From positions 1 to 64,000 of the forward strand of contig NZ_SJPM01000022.1 of NCBI RefSeq assembly GCF_007859915.1: a stretch of 64,000 bases of DNA. The letters run 5' to 3'. This DNA comes from Neorhodopirellula pilleata (GTDB lineage Bacteria > Planctomycetota > Planctomycetia > Pirellulales > Pirellulaceae). The translations under genes and the position numbers were made by a program. A model generated the notes under the pieces. It worked only from the letters and a program-made list of their open reading frames with translations. It was not told the origin of the DNA and searched no databases. Below are positions 24,259 through 32,745 of this stretch, one piece after another. How positions within the stretch are numbered: position 1 is the first letter of the stretch; each line of letters starts with the position of its first letter.

Positions 24259-25548
24259 TCAGATTCGCATGGTCATCCCCAGCACGCGCCGAACCTCGAT
24301 CGGACTCGTAATGCCTTCACGCACCAATTCGGTGGCTCGTTCCCACAACGATTTCATCCCATGGTCGATTGCAATTCGGTAGATCGCGCGGCTGTCTTTG
24401 GTATCGAGAATTTGGTCGGCGAGCGAGGAATCTTTCAGCGACAGAAACTCGCTCGCTACGACACGACCTTGGTAGCCGGTTTGGTTACACGCATCGCATC
24501 CCCGTGGCACAAGACAACGATCCACCGGCAGACCACAAAAATCATTAGGTTGCGTGGACTCTTGGGCACATTCACAGACTTTCCGCAATAACCGCTGGCT
24601 CAAGATTCCGATGACGCCGCTTCGCAACAAGTACGGTTCGATTCCCATGTCCAGCAATCGGCTGATCGCGGTCGCGGTACTGTCGGCATGAAAAGTCGTC
24701 AGCATCAGTTGTCCGGTCAAGCAGGCTTGGATCGCGATTTCAGCGGTCAACGGATCGCGGATTTCGCCGATCATGATGACCTCGGGGTCTTGTCGTAACA
24801 ACGACCGCAATCCGGTGTGCAAATCAAACCCGCCAGGCACATTGACTTGGCTTTGTGAAACGCCCGGAACGGGCACTTCGATCGGGTCTTCGATCGACAA
24901 CAGGCTGCGGTTGCCGCCGGTCGACCGGACGAGTTTTCGCAGCATCGCGTATAGCGTCGTGGACTTCCCGCTGCCGGCGGGGCCGGTCACGATCATCGCA
25001 CCGCTGGTTTCGGCGATCGTGTCGATCAATGCTTGCGTGACTTCGGGCGTGTGTCCTAAATCGCTGAGTTGTTTCAGGCGGGAACCCCGCCCAAAAAAAC
25101 GTAGCACCGCTCGTTCACCATAGAGTGTCGGGAACGTGCTGACTCGCACTTCGGCGGCCTCGCCCGGTAATGCGATGCGGCCTTCTTGCGGTACGTCGCT
25201 TTGGTAGGTCAGCAAGTTCGAAAGGACTTTCAACCGAGAAACGACCGACGAACTCGCTCCCGATGGGAATTCACCCAATATCTGTAAGACGCCGTCGTGC
25301 CGAAAACGAATGTCGGTTCCCGAGAGAGTCGGTTGCAGGTGCATGTCACTGGTCGCGATAGCATCGGCGAATTTCAGCAGAATGTCGACAAAGTCGGTCG
25401 CGTAAGAAGCAACCTTCGGATTCAATCGTTTCAGACGCTCGCGTGCTTCGGTTAATTGGATTTGCAGACCCGAAGAACTGCCATTGGCAGCCTGACCATT
25501 GACTTCCGGGTTCGCTTCGACGTGATTGGCATGGATGACGGTGCTCAT
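24259..25548 (-). CDS. gspE-like: GspE/PilB-type secretion ATPase
   Basis: From the ATG at 25548 (AAAGG nine bases upstream) this is 429 residues. The frame opens 75 bases earlier inside the previous gene. It has Walker A (G-P-A-G-S-G-K-S-T-T), an Asp box, Walker B (L-R-Q-D-P-E-V-I-M-I-G-E-I-R-D), the His box and four cysteines of the zinc-binding subdomain (C-E-C near residue 310, C-D-A-C about 30 residues on). The long N-terminal domain of typical GspE is missing. It powers assembly of a type II secretion or type IV pilus-like machine from the cytoplasm, paired with the GspF-like membrane protein encoded just before it. No pseudopilin or secretin gene is in the window. Confidence 0.9.
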   Translation of the reverse strand: MSTVIHANHVEANPEVNGQAANGSSSGLQIQLTEARERLKRLNPKVASYATDFVDILLKFADAIATSDMHLQPTLSGTDIRFRHDGVLQILGEFPSGASSSVVSRLKVLSNLLTYQSDVPQEGRIALPGEAAEVRVSTFPTLYGERAVLRFFGRGSRLKQLSDLGHTPEVTQALIDTIAETSGAMIVTGPAGSGKSTTLYAMLRKLVRSTGGNRSLLSIEDPIEVPVPGVSQSQVNVPGGFDLHTGLRSLLRQDPEVIMIGEIRDPLTAEIAIQACLTGQLMLTTFHADSTATAISRLLDMGIEPYLLRSGVIGILSQRLLRKVCECAQESTQPNDFCGLPVDRCLVPRGCDACNQTGYQGRVVASEFLSLKDSSLADQILDTKDSRAIYRIAIDHGMKSLWERATELVREGITSPIEVRRVLGMTMRI

Positions 25549-25606
25549 AGGAAAAGCCTTTGATGTAAATCGATGATGAAGAAGATACGATTCAGCTAGT
25601 TCAGGT

Positions 25607-26659
25607 TTACACGCCGCCACCACGGATCACATCCGTTGCGCGATCCCCCATTCCGTTGACGTAGATCGAGAACACTCGAAAGATGATCAGGATCAAGACT
25701 GCGACAATCGTGAACCAAATCAATGCCGAAGCGAGGTAGGTGAGTTTGGCCATCGAGCTTCGCACCTGAGTCTTCAGGTGACGAAAGTGCTTGTCAAGCG
25801 ATTCGGCAAGTCGGCCGGATGCCTCGCCCAGTTCGACGACTTCGATCGTGTCTTCTTGGAACAATCCGGTGTCTTGGAGAACCGAATGCATGTCGCGACC
25901 TTGTTTGATTGCGATGCGGGCTTGTTCGGCCTTGTTCTTGAATTGCCTCGTGCCGGCACTGTGGAATGATAGGTCGATCGCCGCTGCCGCATCCACGCCC
26001 GCTTCGATCGTCAGCGCCAACGTTTGCACAAATCGAGCTTCCGCGAATACTCGGAGGTTATGCCCGATCCATGGCAATCGAGCGAGCATCTCGGTGACCG
26101 AGGAGAAGTAACCGTTCTTGGCCAGCAACGTCAAAACGAACAGCACGCCAGCGACCGTGCCGACGAGCAGCATGTAAATCATCAAGCCCCGCTCGCCGAC
26201 CAAGCCGATGCCGATCAGGTCTTGTCGCTCCGCAGGCGCATCGGGAATCAGCGCGGCGGGAAGATAGATCAACATCCCGACGATCAAGACGGCGAGCGTC
26301 AATTGAATCATCGGCCATAGAATCGAATTCTTGAAGATGCTTCGAAACTCAGCCAGTTGACTGTAGTAGTCGGCAAGTCGATCCAGCACCCGATCAAGAC
26401 GACCGGAACGTTCACCGCCTTCTAGCATCTCTGCGAAATGCGGTGGGAAGTAATTCCCTTGAGCTTTCACCGCATCGGAAAGTGACGAACCTTCGCGAAC
26501 ATGCTCGGCGACGGATCGCATGCGTCGACTGTATTGGGAACTCGACGTGCCCGCTTCACGATCAAACACGCGGTACGGGTCCAGCCCGACTTCAAACGCC
26601 ACGCCAACGCGTTCGCACAACGTGCTAAGTGATTGATTTTCGATTCGTGTCGATAACAT
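25607..26659 (-). CDS. gspF-like: GspF/PilC-type inner-membrane protein
   Basis: A 350-residue protein with the two repeated domains of the T2SS F family: an N-terminal cytoplasmic helical bundle (S-L-S-D-A-V, F-P-P-H-F-A-E-M-L-E-G-G-E-R-S-G-R-L-D), two membrane helices (about 111-131 and 161-183), a second bundle with V-V-E-L-G-E-A-S-G-R-L-A-E-S-L and a final membrane helix near the end. It ends 58 bases before the GspE-like start, so the two are co-transcribed. It forms the platform on which the ATPase acts. Confidence 0.88.
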   Translation of the reverse strand: MLSTRIENQSLSTLCERVGVAFEVGLDPYRVFDREAGTSSSQYSRRMRSVAEHVREGSSLSDAVKAQGNYFPPHFAEMLEGGERSGRLDRVLDRLADYYSQLAEFRSIFKNSILWPMIQLTLAVLIVGMLIYLPAALIPDAPAERQDLIGIGLVGERGLMIYMLLVGTVAGVLFVLTLLAKNGYFSSVTEMLARLPWIGHNLRVFAEARFVQTLALTIEAGVDAAAAIDLSFHSAGTRQFKNKAEQARIAIKQGRDMHSVLQDTGLFQEDTIEVVELGEASGRLAESLDKHFRHLKTQVRSSMAKLTYLASALIWFTIVAVLILIIFRVFSIYVNGMGDRATDVIRGGGV

Positions 26660-26769
26660 GATTCATTCTGTCCATCAAAGAGCCGCTAATCGGATGCCCG
26701 AAGAGCATAACAAGCCGACCGACCGAAAGAATCGTATCAGCGTGAGCTTGTCGTGAAGAACTCATGAAG

Positions 26770-28065
26770 TCACTGCCAGACGCCCAAACCGGCTTCGATC
26801 CCGGCAAGTTGTCCGACCCGTTGGAGCTGCCGAAGCAAGTCCGACGGGGACAAGAAACGTTGATCCGGGGTTTTGCGTAGCAACTTCATCACCACGTCGC
26901 TGAATCGTTCGTCCAAGCCGAGTTGGCATTCGTGTGGCGGTTTGGGGTCGTCACGGCGGAACTTGTCGATCAAGTCCACTACCCCGAACGCCTCGTGAGG
27001 AGGGTGTCCGGTTAGCAATGCGTACAACGTTGCTCCCAAACTGTATTGGTCGGATCGCCCGTCGCACTGGGTTGCGTCAAGCAGGCGTTCCGGTGCGAGG
27101 AAGCACAAATCGCCGATAACGTCACCAGGCCGTGTCAACTGAGCCGCGTTGGTTTCTTCGAGCGCGCGGGTAAAAATCAGATCGGTCAACAAATATCGCA
27201 TGTCGTTTTGTCGACGCAGGATGTTCGAGGGGGTGACGTTGCGATGAATGATTCGGTGTTTTTCGGCTTCCTGGAGGGCCAAAGCGATGTCGACGGCCAA
27301 TCGCCACACTTCCTTCCAATCCAGCATTCCGCTGACTCCGACATGGTCGATCAGTTCGCGGACGCTGATGCCATCGACCCACTGCATCGCAGCCCAACAA
27401 TATGGCCCTTGTTTCCCCGCTTTGTACAACCGCACGATGTTGTCATGACGGATCGGAAGCACGGTTCGCATCGCGCGGATGAAACGCTCGCGTTGCACAT
27501 CGGTCGACGCCATCGCCGGCTGCAGAACCTTCAACGCCACCACGCGTTCGCGCCGCGTATCGAACGCTTTGAACACTACACTGTTGGAACTGGAAGTGAC
27601 GAGTTTGTCGATCCGATAACGATGTAGTGTGTGACCGACTAAGTCACGCACCGACTTGGGTTCGGGTTTGGACGCATCAGGCTTGGCTGTGTCCTGTTTT
27701 ACAGACGACTGCACCGGAGCCAAAGCAACTTGCGGACCGACGGTCGGCGCATCGAGCCCGTCGAGTAACGTCAGTTTGATCCGCGAATCACCCACTTCAA
27801 TCACGCCATCGGTTGAAACTTGAGCGCTCTGTTGGATCGGTCGGCCATCGAGGCGAACGCCACCGGCACCTCCACGATCGGCCAGAGTCAACGATCCGTT
27901 TTGGGCATTGAGTTCGCAGTGAATACGACTGAGTTTCGGATCGCGAATTTGGGTATGGCTGTCTGAGCCCCGTCCGATCACGAACGGTTCGGACGAGTCG
28001 ACTTCGAAACGCCGCCCCGCATCCGGTCCGTCGGTGATTTCCAGTACATATCGAATCGGCGTCAT
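26770..28065 (-). CDS. FHA domain plus protein-kinase-like domain, probable pseudokinase
   Basis: A 431-residue cytoplasmic protein. An FHA domain (about 4-100; G-R-G-S, S-R-I-H-C-E-L) recognises phosphothreonine. A kinase fold follows (about 147-415). The glycine loop is T-S-S-S-N-S-V-V instead of G-x-G-x-x-G, Lys179 is kept, and the catalytic H-R-D is H-R-N (Asn276 in I-I-H-R-N-V-T-P-S-N-I-L). D-F-G is D-L-I (Asp295). The loss of the catalytic Asp suggests it cannot phosphorylate. It overlaps the preceding, active-looking kinase gene by four bases, so it may be that kinase's FHA-directed partner. Confidence 0.88.
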   Translation of the reverse strand: MTPIRYVLEITDGPDAGRRFEVDSSEPFVIGRGSDSHTQIRDPKLSRIHCELNAQNGSLTLADRGGAGGVRLDGRPIQQSAQVSTDGVIEVGDSRIKLTLLDGLDAPTVGPQVALAPVQSSVKQDTAKPDASKPEPKSVRDLVGHTLHRYRIDKLVTSSSNSVVFKAFDTRRERVVALKVLQPAMASTDVQRERFIRAMRTVLPIRHDNIVRLYKAGKQGPYCWAAMQWVDGISVRELIDHVGVSGMLDWKEVWRLAVDIALALQEAEKHRIIHRNVTPSNILRRQNDMRYLLTDLIFTRALEETNAAQLTRPGDVIGDLCFLAPERLLDATQCDGRSDQYSLGATLYALLTGHPPHEAFGVVDLIDKFRRDDPKPPHECQLGLDERFSDVVMKLLRKTPDQRFLSPSDLLRQLQRVGQLAGIEAGLGVWQ

Positions 28066-29624
28066 GGTGTTTGGGGGTTCGCGTTGGCGTGAACGACGGC
28101 CGGAGCACCGTCAGTGGATGGATCGGTCGGATCGGGTGACGGAGCCAACCCGTACAAAGCAATTTCGAATTCGCTCAACGGCTGTCGTGATGCCGTTTTT
28201 GCCTGCGCGATCAAGCCGTCCAAATCAAAGTTGGTTTCCGAATCGCCAGCGTTTTCGGTCAGGACATCCATAATCGGCGGCGTCGGAGGTAGGTCGTTGG
28301 CTTGCGCATGCGTGGCCGCAGCGATCGCAAGTTGTAATGCCGTTTCATGACGTCCCGCCTCTCGAAGTCGCTTCACCGAATCGCTTAATCGGTTCAGTTC
28401 GTAAGCGGCAAGAATATCGTGTGCGTCCGAGGATATGAGGTTGGTTCCGTCGCGGTCTTCACGGCTGGATTTCGCAGCGGCCAAGTAGGATCCTGCCGTT
28501 GATCGTTCTTGAGCCAATTGGTCCCGTAGTTCGTTCAACTGCCAACTTGCCTTGATCCACGACATTAGCAGCACGAGCGTTAAGAACACCAGCACCAGTG
28601 CGGCGGTCCCCGACACGGTGGCGACGAGAAGGTGCTGATGAATCGCATGTTGAATGCGTCTGCCCAAGCTGGGCGGTCGCGCCGTGATCGGCTGTCCCGA
28701 CAAGAACCGCTGCAGATCGTCGGCCAATGCCTCGCCGGACTGATAGCGATCGCCTTTGCGTTTTGACAAACACTTCAGCGTGATAATCTCGAGCTCACGC
28801 GGAATACCAGGAATCAGCGTTCGCGGCGGAACGGGTTCTCGCGTCAAGACTTGAGCCACGACATCGATCGGGTTGGCGGCTTGAAACGGCGGGCTGCCGG
28901 TCAACATCGCGTACAAGACTGCGCCGATCGAATAGATATCAGCTGTCGGTCCGACGGGTTGATTGGCGACTTCCGAAGACGATGAGCTTCCGCCGGCTTG
29001 TTCGGGCGGCATGTAGTGCGGGGTGCCGATCAGTTGGCCGACGGCCGTCAATTCCGACTGCGCGGTCAAGCTTTTACAGACACCAAAATCGGTGATCCTA
29101 GGTTGGCCATGTCGATCGATCAGAATGTTGGCTGGCTTGACGTCTCGATGGATCAAACGTTGCCGATGCGCGTAACCGATTGCTACGGCGACATCACGAG
29201 CGAGACGGGCCGCCGGATCCGGTTCCATCGGCCCACGTCGCAATCGCTCGGCCAAACTCTCGCCTTCGATGAGTGCCATCGTGAAGTACAAGTGTCCGTC
29301 GTGTTGGCCGACATCAAAGACGGGGACGATGCCTGGATGATCGAGCGATGCAGCCGATTCGGCTTCGGTCAAGAACCGTCGAACCGTATCAGGATGCTGC
29401 TCGCCGAGCATCATCTTCAACGCCACGACTCTTCCAAGCGAAATCTGTTTGGCACGGTAAACCACCCCCATTCCTCCCCGGGCGAGTTCGTCGACGATTT
29501 CGTAATCGTCGATTCGCCGGGCGATGGGCAAGCTGGTTGTCTCGTTGGTCGCACTTGAGACGCTCGAATCCGGTGCCACCGTATCGGCGTCAAGTACATC
29601 GTCGAGAGGGCGCGGTTGAGTCAT
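28062..29624 (-). CDS. membrane-anchored serine/threonine protein kinase
   Basis: A 520-residue protein with a full Hanks-type kinase domain: G-x-G loop L-A-R-G-G-M-G-V-V-Y at about 47, Lys70, H-R-D-V-K-P-A-N-I-L with Asp161, D-F-G at 179 and G-T-P-H-Y-M-P-P-E-Q-A. A single membrane helix lies near residues 330-355 and an extracytoplasmic C-terminal part of about 160 residues follows, helical and rich in Ala and Glu. It could sense a signal outside and phosphorylate proteins inside. The stop overlaps the start of the FHA-pseudokinase gene, so the two are translated together. Confidence 0.93.
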   Translation of the reverse strand: MTQPRPLDDVLDADTVAPDSSVSSATNETTSLPIARRIDDYEIVDELARGGMGVVYRAKQISLGRVVALKMMLGEQHPDTVRRFLTEAESAASLDHPGIVPVFDVGQHDGHLYFTMALIEGESLAERLRRGPMEPDPAARLARDVAVAIGYAHRQRLIHRDVKPANILIDRHGQPRITDFGVCKSLTAQSELTAVGQLIGTPHYMPPEQAGGSSSSSEVANQPVGPTADIYSIGAVLYAMLTGSPPFQAANPIDVVAQVLTREPVPPRTLIPGIPRELEIITLKCLSKRKGDRYQSGEALADDLQRFLSGQPITARPPSLGRRIQHAIHQHLLVATVSGTAALVLVFLTLVLLMSWIKASWQLNELRDQLAQERSTAGSYLAAAKSSREDRDGTNLISSDAHDILAAYELNRLSDSVKRLREAGRHETALQLAIAAATHAQANDLPPTPPIMDVLTENAGDSETNFDLDGLIAQAKTASRQPLSEFEIALYGLAPSPDPTDPSTDGAPAVVHANANPQTP

Positions 29625-29861
29625 CGGTCTCGCACGTGGCGGTCAGGAGTGGGTGCGAAAGAATCCCAAAAGCCGGTCGTTTACGGAACCTTCCTTTGCG
29701 TTAATTTTCGATGAACCCCCGCGTCGTAAAGGTTTGATGAAGAACGCGCCGAGAAGCCGGTCGGCGACTTGCCGACGTTCGAACGATATGAAATGCTTCG
29801 CGCCTGAATTGTTTCAGCTTGAACCCGCCCCACGAACCATCCTTCCGAGGAACTCACTCAG

Positions 29862-30314
29862 ATGCGTTTTAGAATTAACCTGTCGCTCGTTTTCTTGTTA
29901 ACCGTTGCGTGCGTCGTTTCGACGAACACCAACGCCCAAACTATCACGATGAAAGGTTCGGACACGCTGGGCGACGAGATGGTGCCGAAGTTGGTCGAGG
30001 CTTACCAAAAGTCTGGCAGCTCGGCGACCTTCAAAGTCGAAGCTCTCGGTTCTTCAGACGCTTTCACAGCCTTGCTGGATGGTTCCGCAGAAATCGGAAT
30101 GTCGAGCCGTCCGATCAAAGACTCTGAAAAGCAAAAGCTCGCCGATGCGGGAATGATGGTGCAAGAGCACGTTGCCGGCGTGGACATGATCGCGGTGATC
30201 GTCAACGAGAAGAACGACGCCAACAACATTCCTCTCGATGGCGTCAAGATGATCTTCACCGGCCAAGTCGAAACCTGGAAACGACGTAAGCGTTCTATCT
30301 GCCCAGGCGGGTGA
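29862..30314 (+). pseudogene. pstS-like: truncated PstS-type phosphate-binding protein gene
   Basis: The first 140 codons encode a normal PstS-family start: signal peptide (about 1-25), T-M-K-G-S-D-T-L-G, G-S-S-D-A-F-T-A-L, I-G-M-S-S-R-P-I and I-F-T-G-Q-V-E-T-W. The family is about 270-320 residues long. Here the frame changes character right after V-E-T-W and ends within a few codons, while the expected C-terminal half does not appear downstream. Foreign sequence starts near 30285. The gene would make only the first lobe of a periplasmic phosphate-binding protein, so it is probably dead. Confidence 0.8.
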
Positions 30315-30878
30315 ACCGGGGCAGTGGGCCGCGTACTAGAAGTCCGAGTCACCGTCGCCGGTTCGTTGGGCGCACTCCAGGTGCTCGCACAGTTCCACGA
30401 CCGCATCGAGGTAGCCCAGACTCTTTGGCTTGGACTGCAACGAGTCAACGACCTGTCCCACGCATGGGACGCTTTCGGCCCCGATTCTCGAAAAAAATCA
30501 GACAACCAATCCGACCACACTTGTGTGGTACAGTGAGCTTACGCAGCGGGTTACGAAAAAAGCACAACTTCAAAACGTCCGCCGGGACTGGTCGCCGTCA
30601 GAAGGTCCTCGTATTTTTCAATCTTCATCGCTGAAATCCATCTCCTTCGCCAACTCGCTCCACTGACTCGCTAGTCCCATCTGATAGGCTTGCTCGCAAA
30701 GGTGTTTTTGGTTGATTCACGATCGGCATGTGTATCTCACAAGTCTGAAGCGAGCTTATGCCGGCTCCCGTTACGTCCGAAGAATTTGGCGACTTTTCCG
30801 GTTCAATCAAGTTATCGATTCGCAGTGAAGTGGAAGTTCGGAGTACCAAGTCGGGAGATTCAGTTCTCGCGAATTCGA
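30285..30878. other. gene-poor junk with foreign fragments downstream of pstS-like
   Basis: No complete gene is visible. About 30290-30540 has open frames on both strands and could be a worn insertion-sequence fragment. 30539-30576 matches the arm of the nested palindromes (GCGGGTTACGAAAAAAGCACAACT and on). Leftward from about 30720 a frame reads C-E-Q-A-Y-Q-M-G-L-A-S-Q-W-S-E-L-A-K-E-M-D and stops, like the end of a small protein, followed by a 25-codon frame that runs into the palindrome arm. Confidence 0.4.
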
Positions 30879-31538
30879 TTACGGGGACGACGGTGAATCG
30901 AGGAGTTCCAGATCGCTGAAGAACTCGGCGACGCAGACAGAGAACTCGGGAAGCACCTCACCACCGTCGATCGTGTCTCCTTCATTCAGGACGACCACCT
31001 CGTCGGGGGCGGTGTACACGGCGACGGATCGGTCGCGACAATCGACAATCCAAACGAGCTTCACGCCGCTATGAAAATACTCGATTCGCTTGCGAGTCAT
31101 CTCGGCTTTGGTGTTGCCAGGGCTGAGAACTTCTACGGCTAGGTCCGGCGAGATGGAGGGATAGGCCGCAGTGGGAAAACGGCCTTCGGGGAAACGCAGG
31201 CGAGAGACATAGCCGACATCGGGGCCCCGGACGTTTCCAGGAAGCAACCGAAACATCCCGTCGGGACCGGAGACGATTCCGAGGCGTTGAAACGAAACGA
31301 ATGTTCCAAGAATTCTGGCGATGGTCATGGCCACGACGGATGCTTCGTAGCTCATGGCTTTCTCGACCAAGGTGCGGTCAACGAGTTCACACAGTGTGTC
31401 TTCATGGTGATTGACCTTGATTAAGTCTTCCAGCGTGCTGGTACCGGGCGCGGGCGTGAGCCGAACACGAGCCGGATCAACACCACCAAGCTCGACAAGT
31501 CGTTCGGCAAACGTTTCGATGAGGGTGGCGTGGGACAT
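30879..31538 (-). CDS. Uma2-family putative restriction-like endonuclease
   Basis: A 219-residue member of Uma2 (DUF820), a large family with a PD-(D/E)xK nuclease fold. Visible core elements are G-P-D-V-G-Y-V-S, D-L-A-V-E-V-L-S-P-G-N-T and, after a helix with R-K-R-I-E-Y-F, V-W-I-V-D. The N-terminal part (M-S-H-A-T-L-I-E-T-F-A-E-R-L) resembles the front fragment of the ruined copy at 38193-38625. No cellular role has been settled for these proteins and their targets are unknown. It is transcribed away from the ABC permease. Confidence 0.85.
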   Translation of the reverse strand: MSHATLIETFAERLVELGGVDPARVRLTPAPGTSTLEDLIKVNHHEDTLCELVDRTLVEKAMSYEASVVAMTIARILGTFVSFQRLGIVSGPDGMFRLLPGNVRGPDVGYVSRLRFPEGRFPTAAYPSISPDLAVEVLSPGNTKAEMTRKRIEYFHSGVKLVWIVDCRDRSVAVYTAPDEVVVLNEGDTIDGGEVLPEFSVCVAEFFSDLELLDSPSSP

Positions 31539-31694
31539 TGGAGGTTAAAAGGAAAACAGGAGGACGGGAGAACAGGAAAACATGTCTTGCACACTTCTTC
31601 AGCATAACAGCAAAAGGTTTGATTTTCGAATTCGGACGGGAATGTGACCAGAAACCTGTCACCTGTAACCTGTTGCCTATGACCTATTCATCTC

Positions 31695-32618
31695 CTAAGC
31701 CACGTCGGCGAAGTAGCGTTCCATGCGGCGGAAATAAGCCATGCCGCCGACGAGGAGCACGAGGACTCCGGCGGTCGAGATGGCGATCGAGGAAAGGTCG
31801 GGCCACGGTGAACCGAGCAGCGCCGCTCGGTAGCACTGCAGCAATCCGGCAAGTGGATTGAGGTAGTAAATTGGTTGCCACTTCTCTGGAACGACCGCGC
31901 CGGTTTCGTACACCACGGGGCTAACCATCATTCCGAGTTGCAAAACAAATGGAACGGCAAACTGAACATCACGGTAGATGCCGTTGAGTGCCGAGAGCCA
32001 CAGCGCGAACGCGGCGGCCACAACAAGCGTGGCGGCAACGAGCACCGGCAGTAGCAAGGCTGGCCATCCGGGAAAAATTCCGAAGTACATCATGACTACG
32101 GCGAGCATCGCGAAGGCCACACCAAAATCGACCGAGGCGGGCACGAACGCGGATAGCGGCAGGATGACCCTTGGGAAATACACTTTCTTGATGAGGTTGT
32201 TGTTTAGCGCGATCGATAATGTGGCTTGCGAAACGGCCGCAGCGAAGAACTGCCAGGGAACCATGCCACACAGACTCGTGACGACGTACGGGACGGTTCC
32301 GTCGCTGGCATTTCCGCGTAGCCAATGGATCAACACACCAAAAACGATCACCGTGAACAGCGGCTGCATGACGGCCCATGCCAAGCCAACGAACGTTTGG
32401 CGATAACGGACTTTCAAGTCGCGGAATCCGAAGGCCCAAATCAGCTCGCGGTATTGCCACAGTTCCCGAAACGAAATCAGCCGCCATGCGGGACTGGCTT
32501 CGACCCAACGCATTGGGAGGTCCGGCGTATTCGAATCGCCTGTATGTGATGCTGCCGGTTCGATCATCGGCTGATCGGTCGATGCGGGATGCAACGGTTC
32601 GGAAGTGACGACGTTCAT
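31695..32618 (-). CDS. wzm-like: ABC-2 type polysaccharide export permease (Wzm-like)
   Basis: A 307-residue protein from the ATG at 32618; the frame opens further upstream, but that part is the 22-base GTAGCTGGACTC repeat read as protein. After a cytoplasmic N terminus with F-R-D-L-K-V-R-Y-R-Q-T-F-V-G, six membrane helices follow, as in the permeases that export O-antigen or capsule across the inner membrane with an ATP-binding partner. W-A-V-M-Q-P-L is the typical first-helix motif. No ABC ATPase (Wzt-like) is found in the window on either side, which is unusual. A TMTC-like gene precedes it. Confidence 0.88.
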   Translation of the reverse strand: MNVVTSEPLHPASTDQPMIEPAASHTGDSNTPDLPMRWVEASPAWRLISFRELWQYRELIWAFGFRDLKVRYRQTFVGLAWAVMQPLFTVIVFGVLIHWLRGNASDGTVPYVVTSLCGMVPWQFFAAAVSQATLSIALNNNLIKKVYFPRVILPLSAFVPASVDFGVAFAMLAVVMMYFGIFPGWPALLLPVLVAATLVVAAAFALWLSALNGIYRDVQFAVPFVLQLGMMVSPVVYETGAVVPEKWQPIYYLNPLAGLLQCYRAALLGSPWPDLSSIAISTAGVLVLLVGGMAYFRRMERYFADVA

Positions 32619-32636
32619 AAAATGGGGGGAGATAGT

Positions 32637-32745
32637 AGCCGGATTCGCAAGAATTCGGATTTCGATTGGGTTCGACTGAACTCTTGCGAGTCCAGCTACG
32701 ATCTTCGACTCTTGCAAACTACTGAACTCTTGCGAGTCCAGCTAC
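32637..32745. repeat. two copies of the GTAGCTGGACTCGCAAGAGTTC repeat
   Basis: Copies lie at about 32680-32702 and 32723-32745, plus a diverged copy at 32637-32662. Others occur at 34688-34711, 35396-35418 and 41083-41103. They sit at gene ends and starts in the accessory zone and are partly absorbed into reading frames. Confidence 0.7.
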
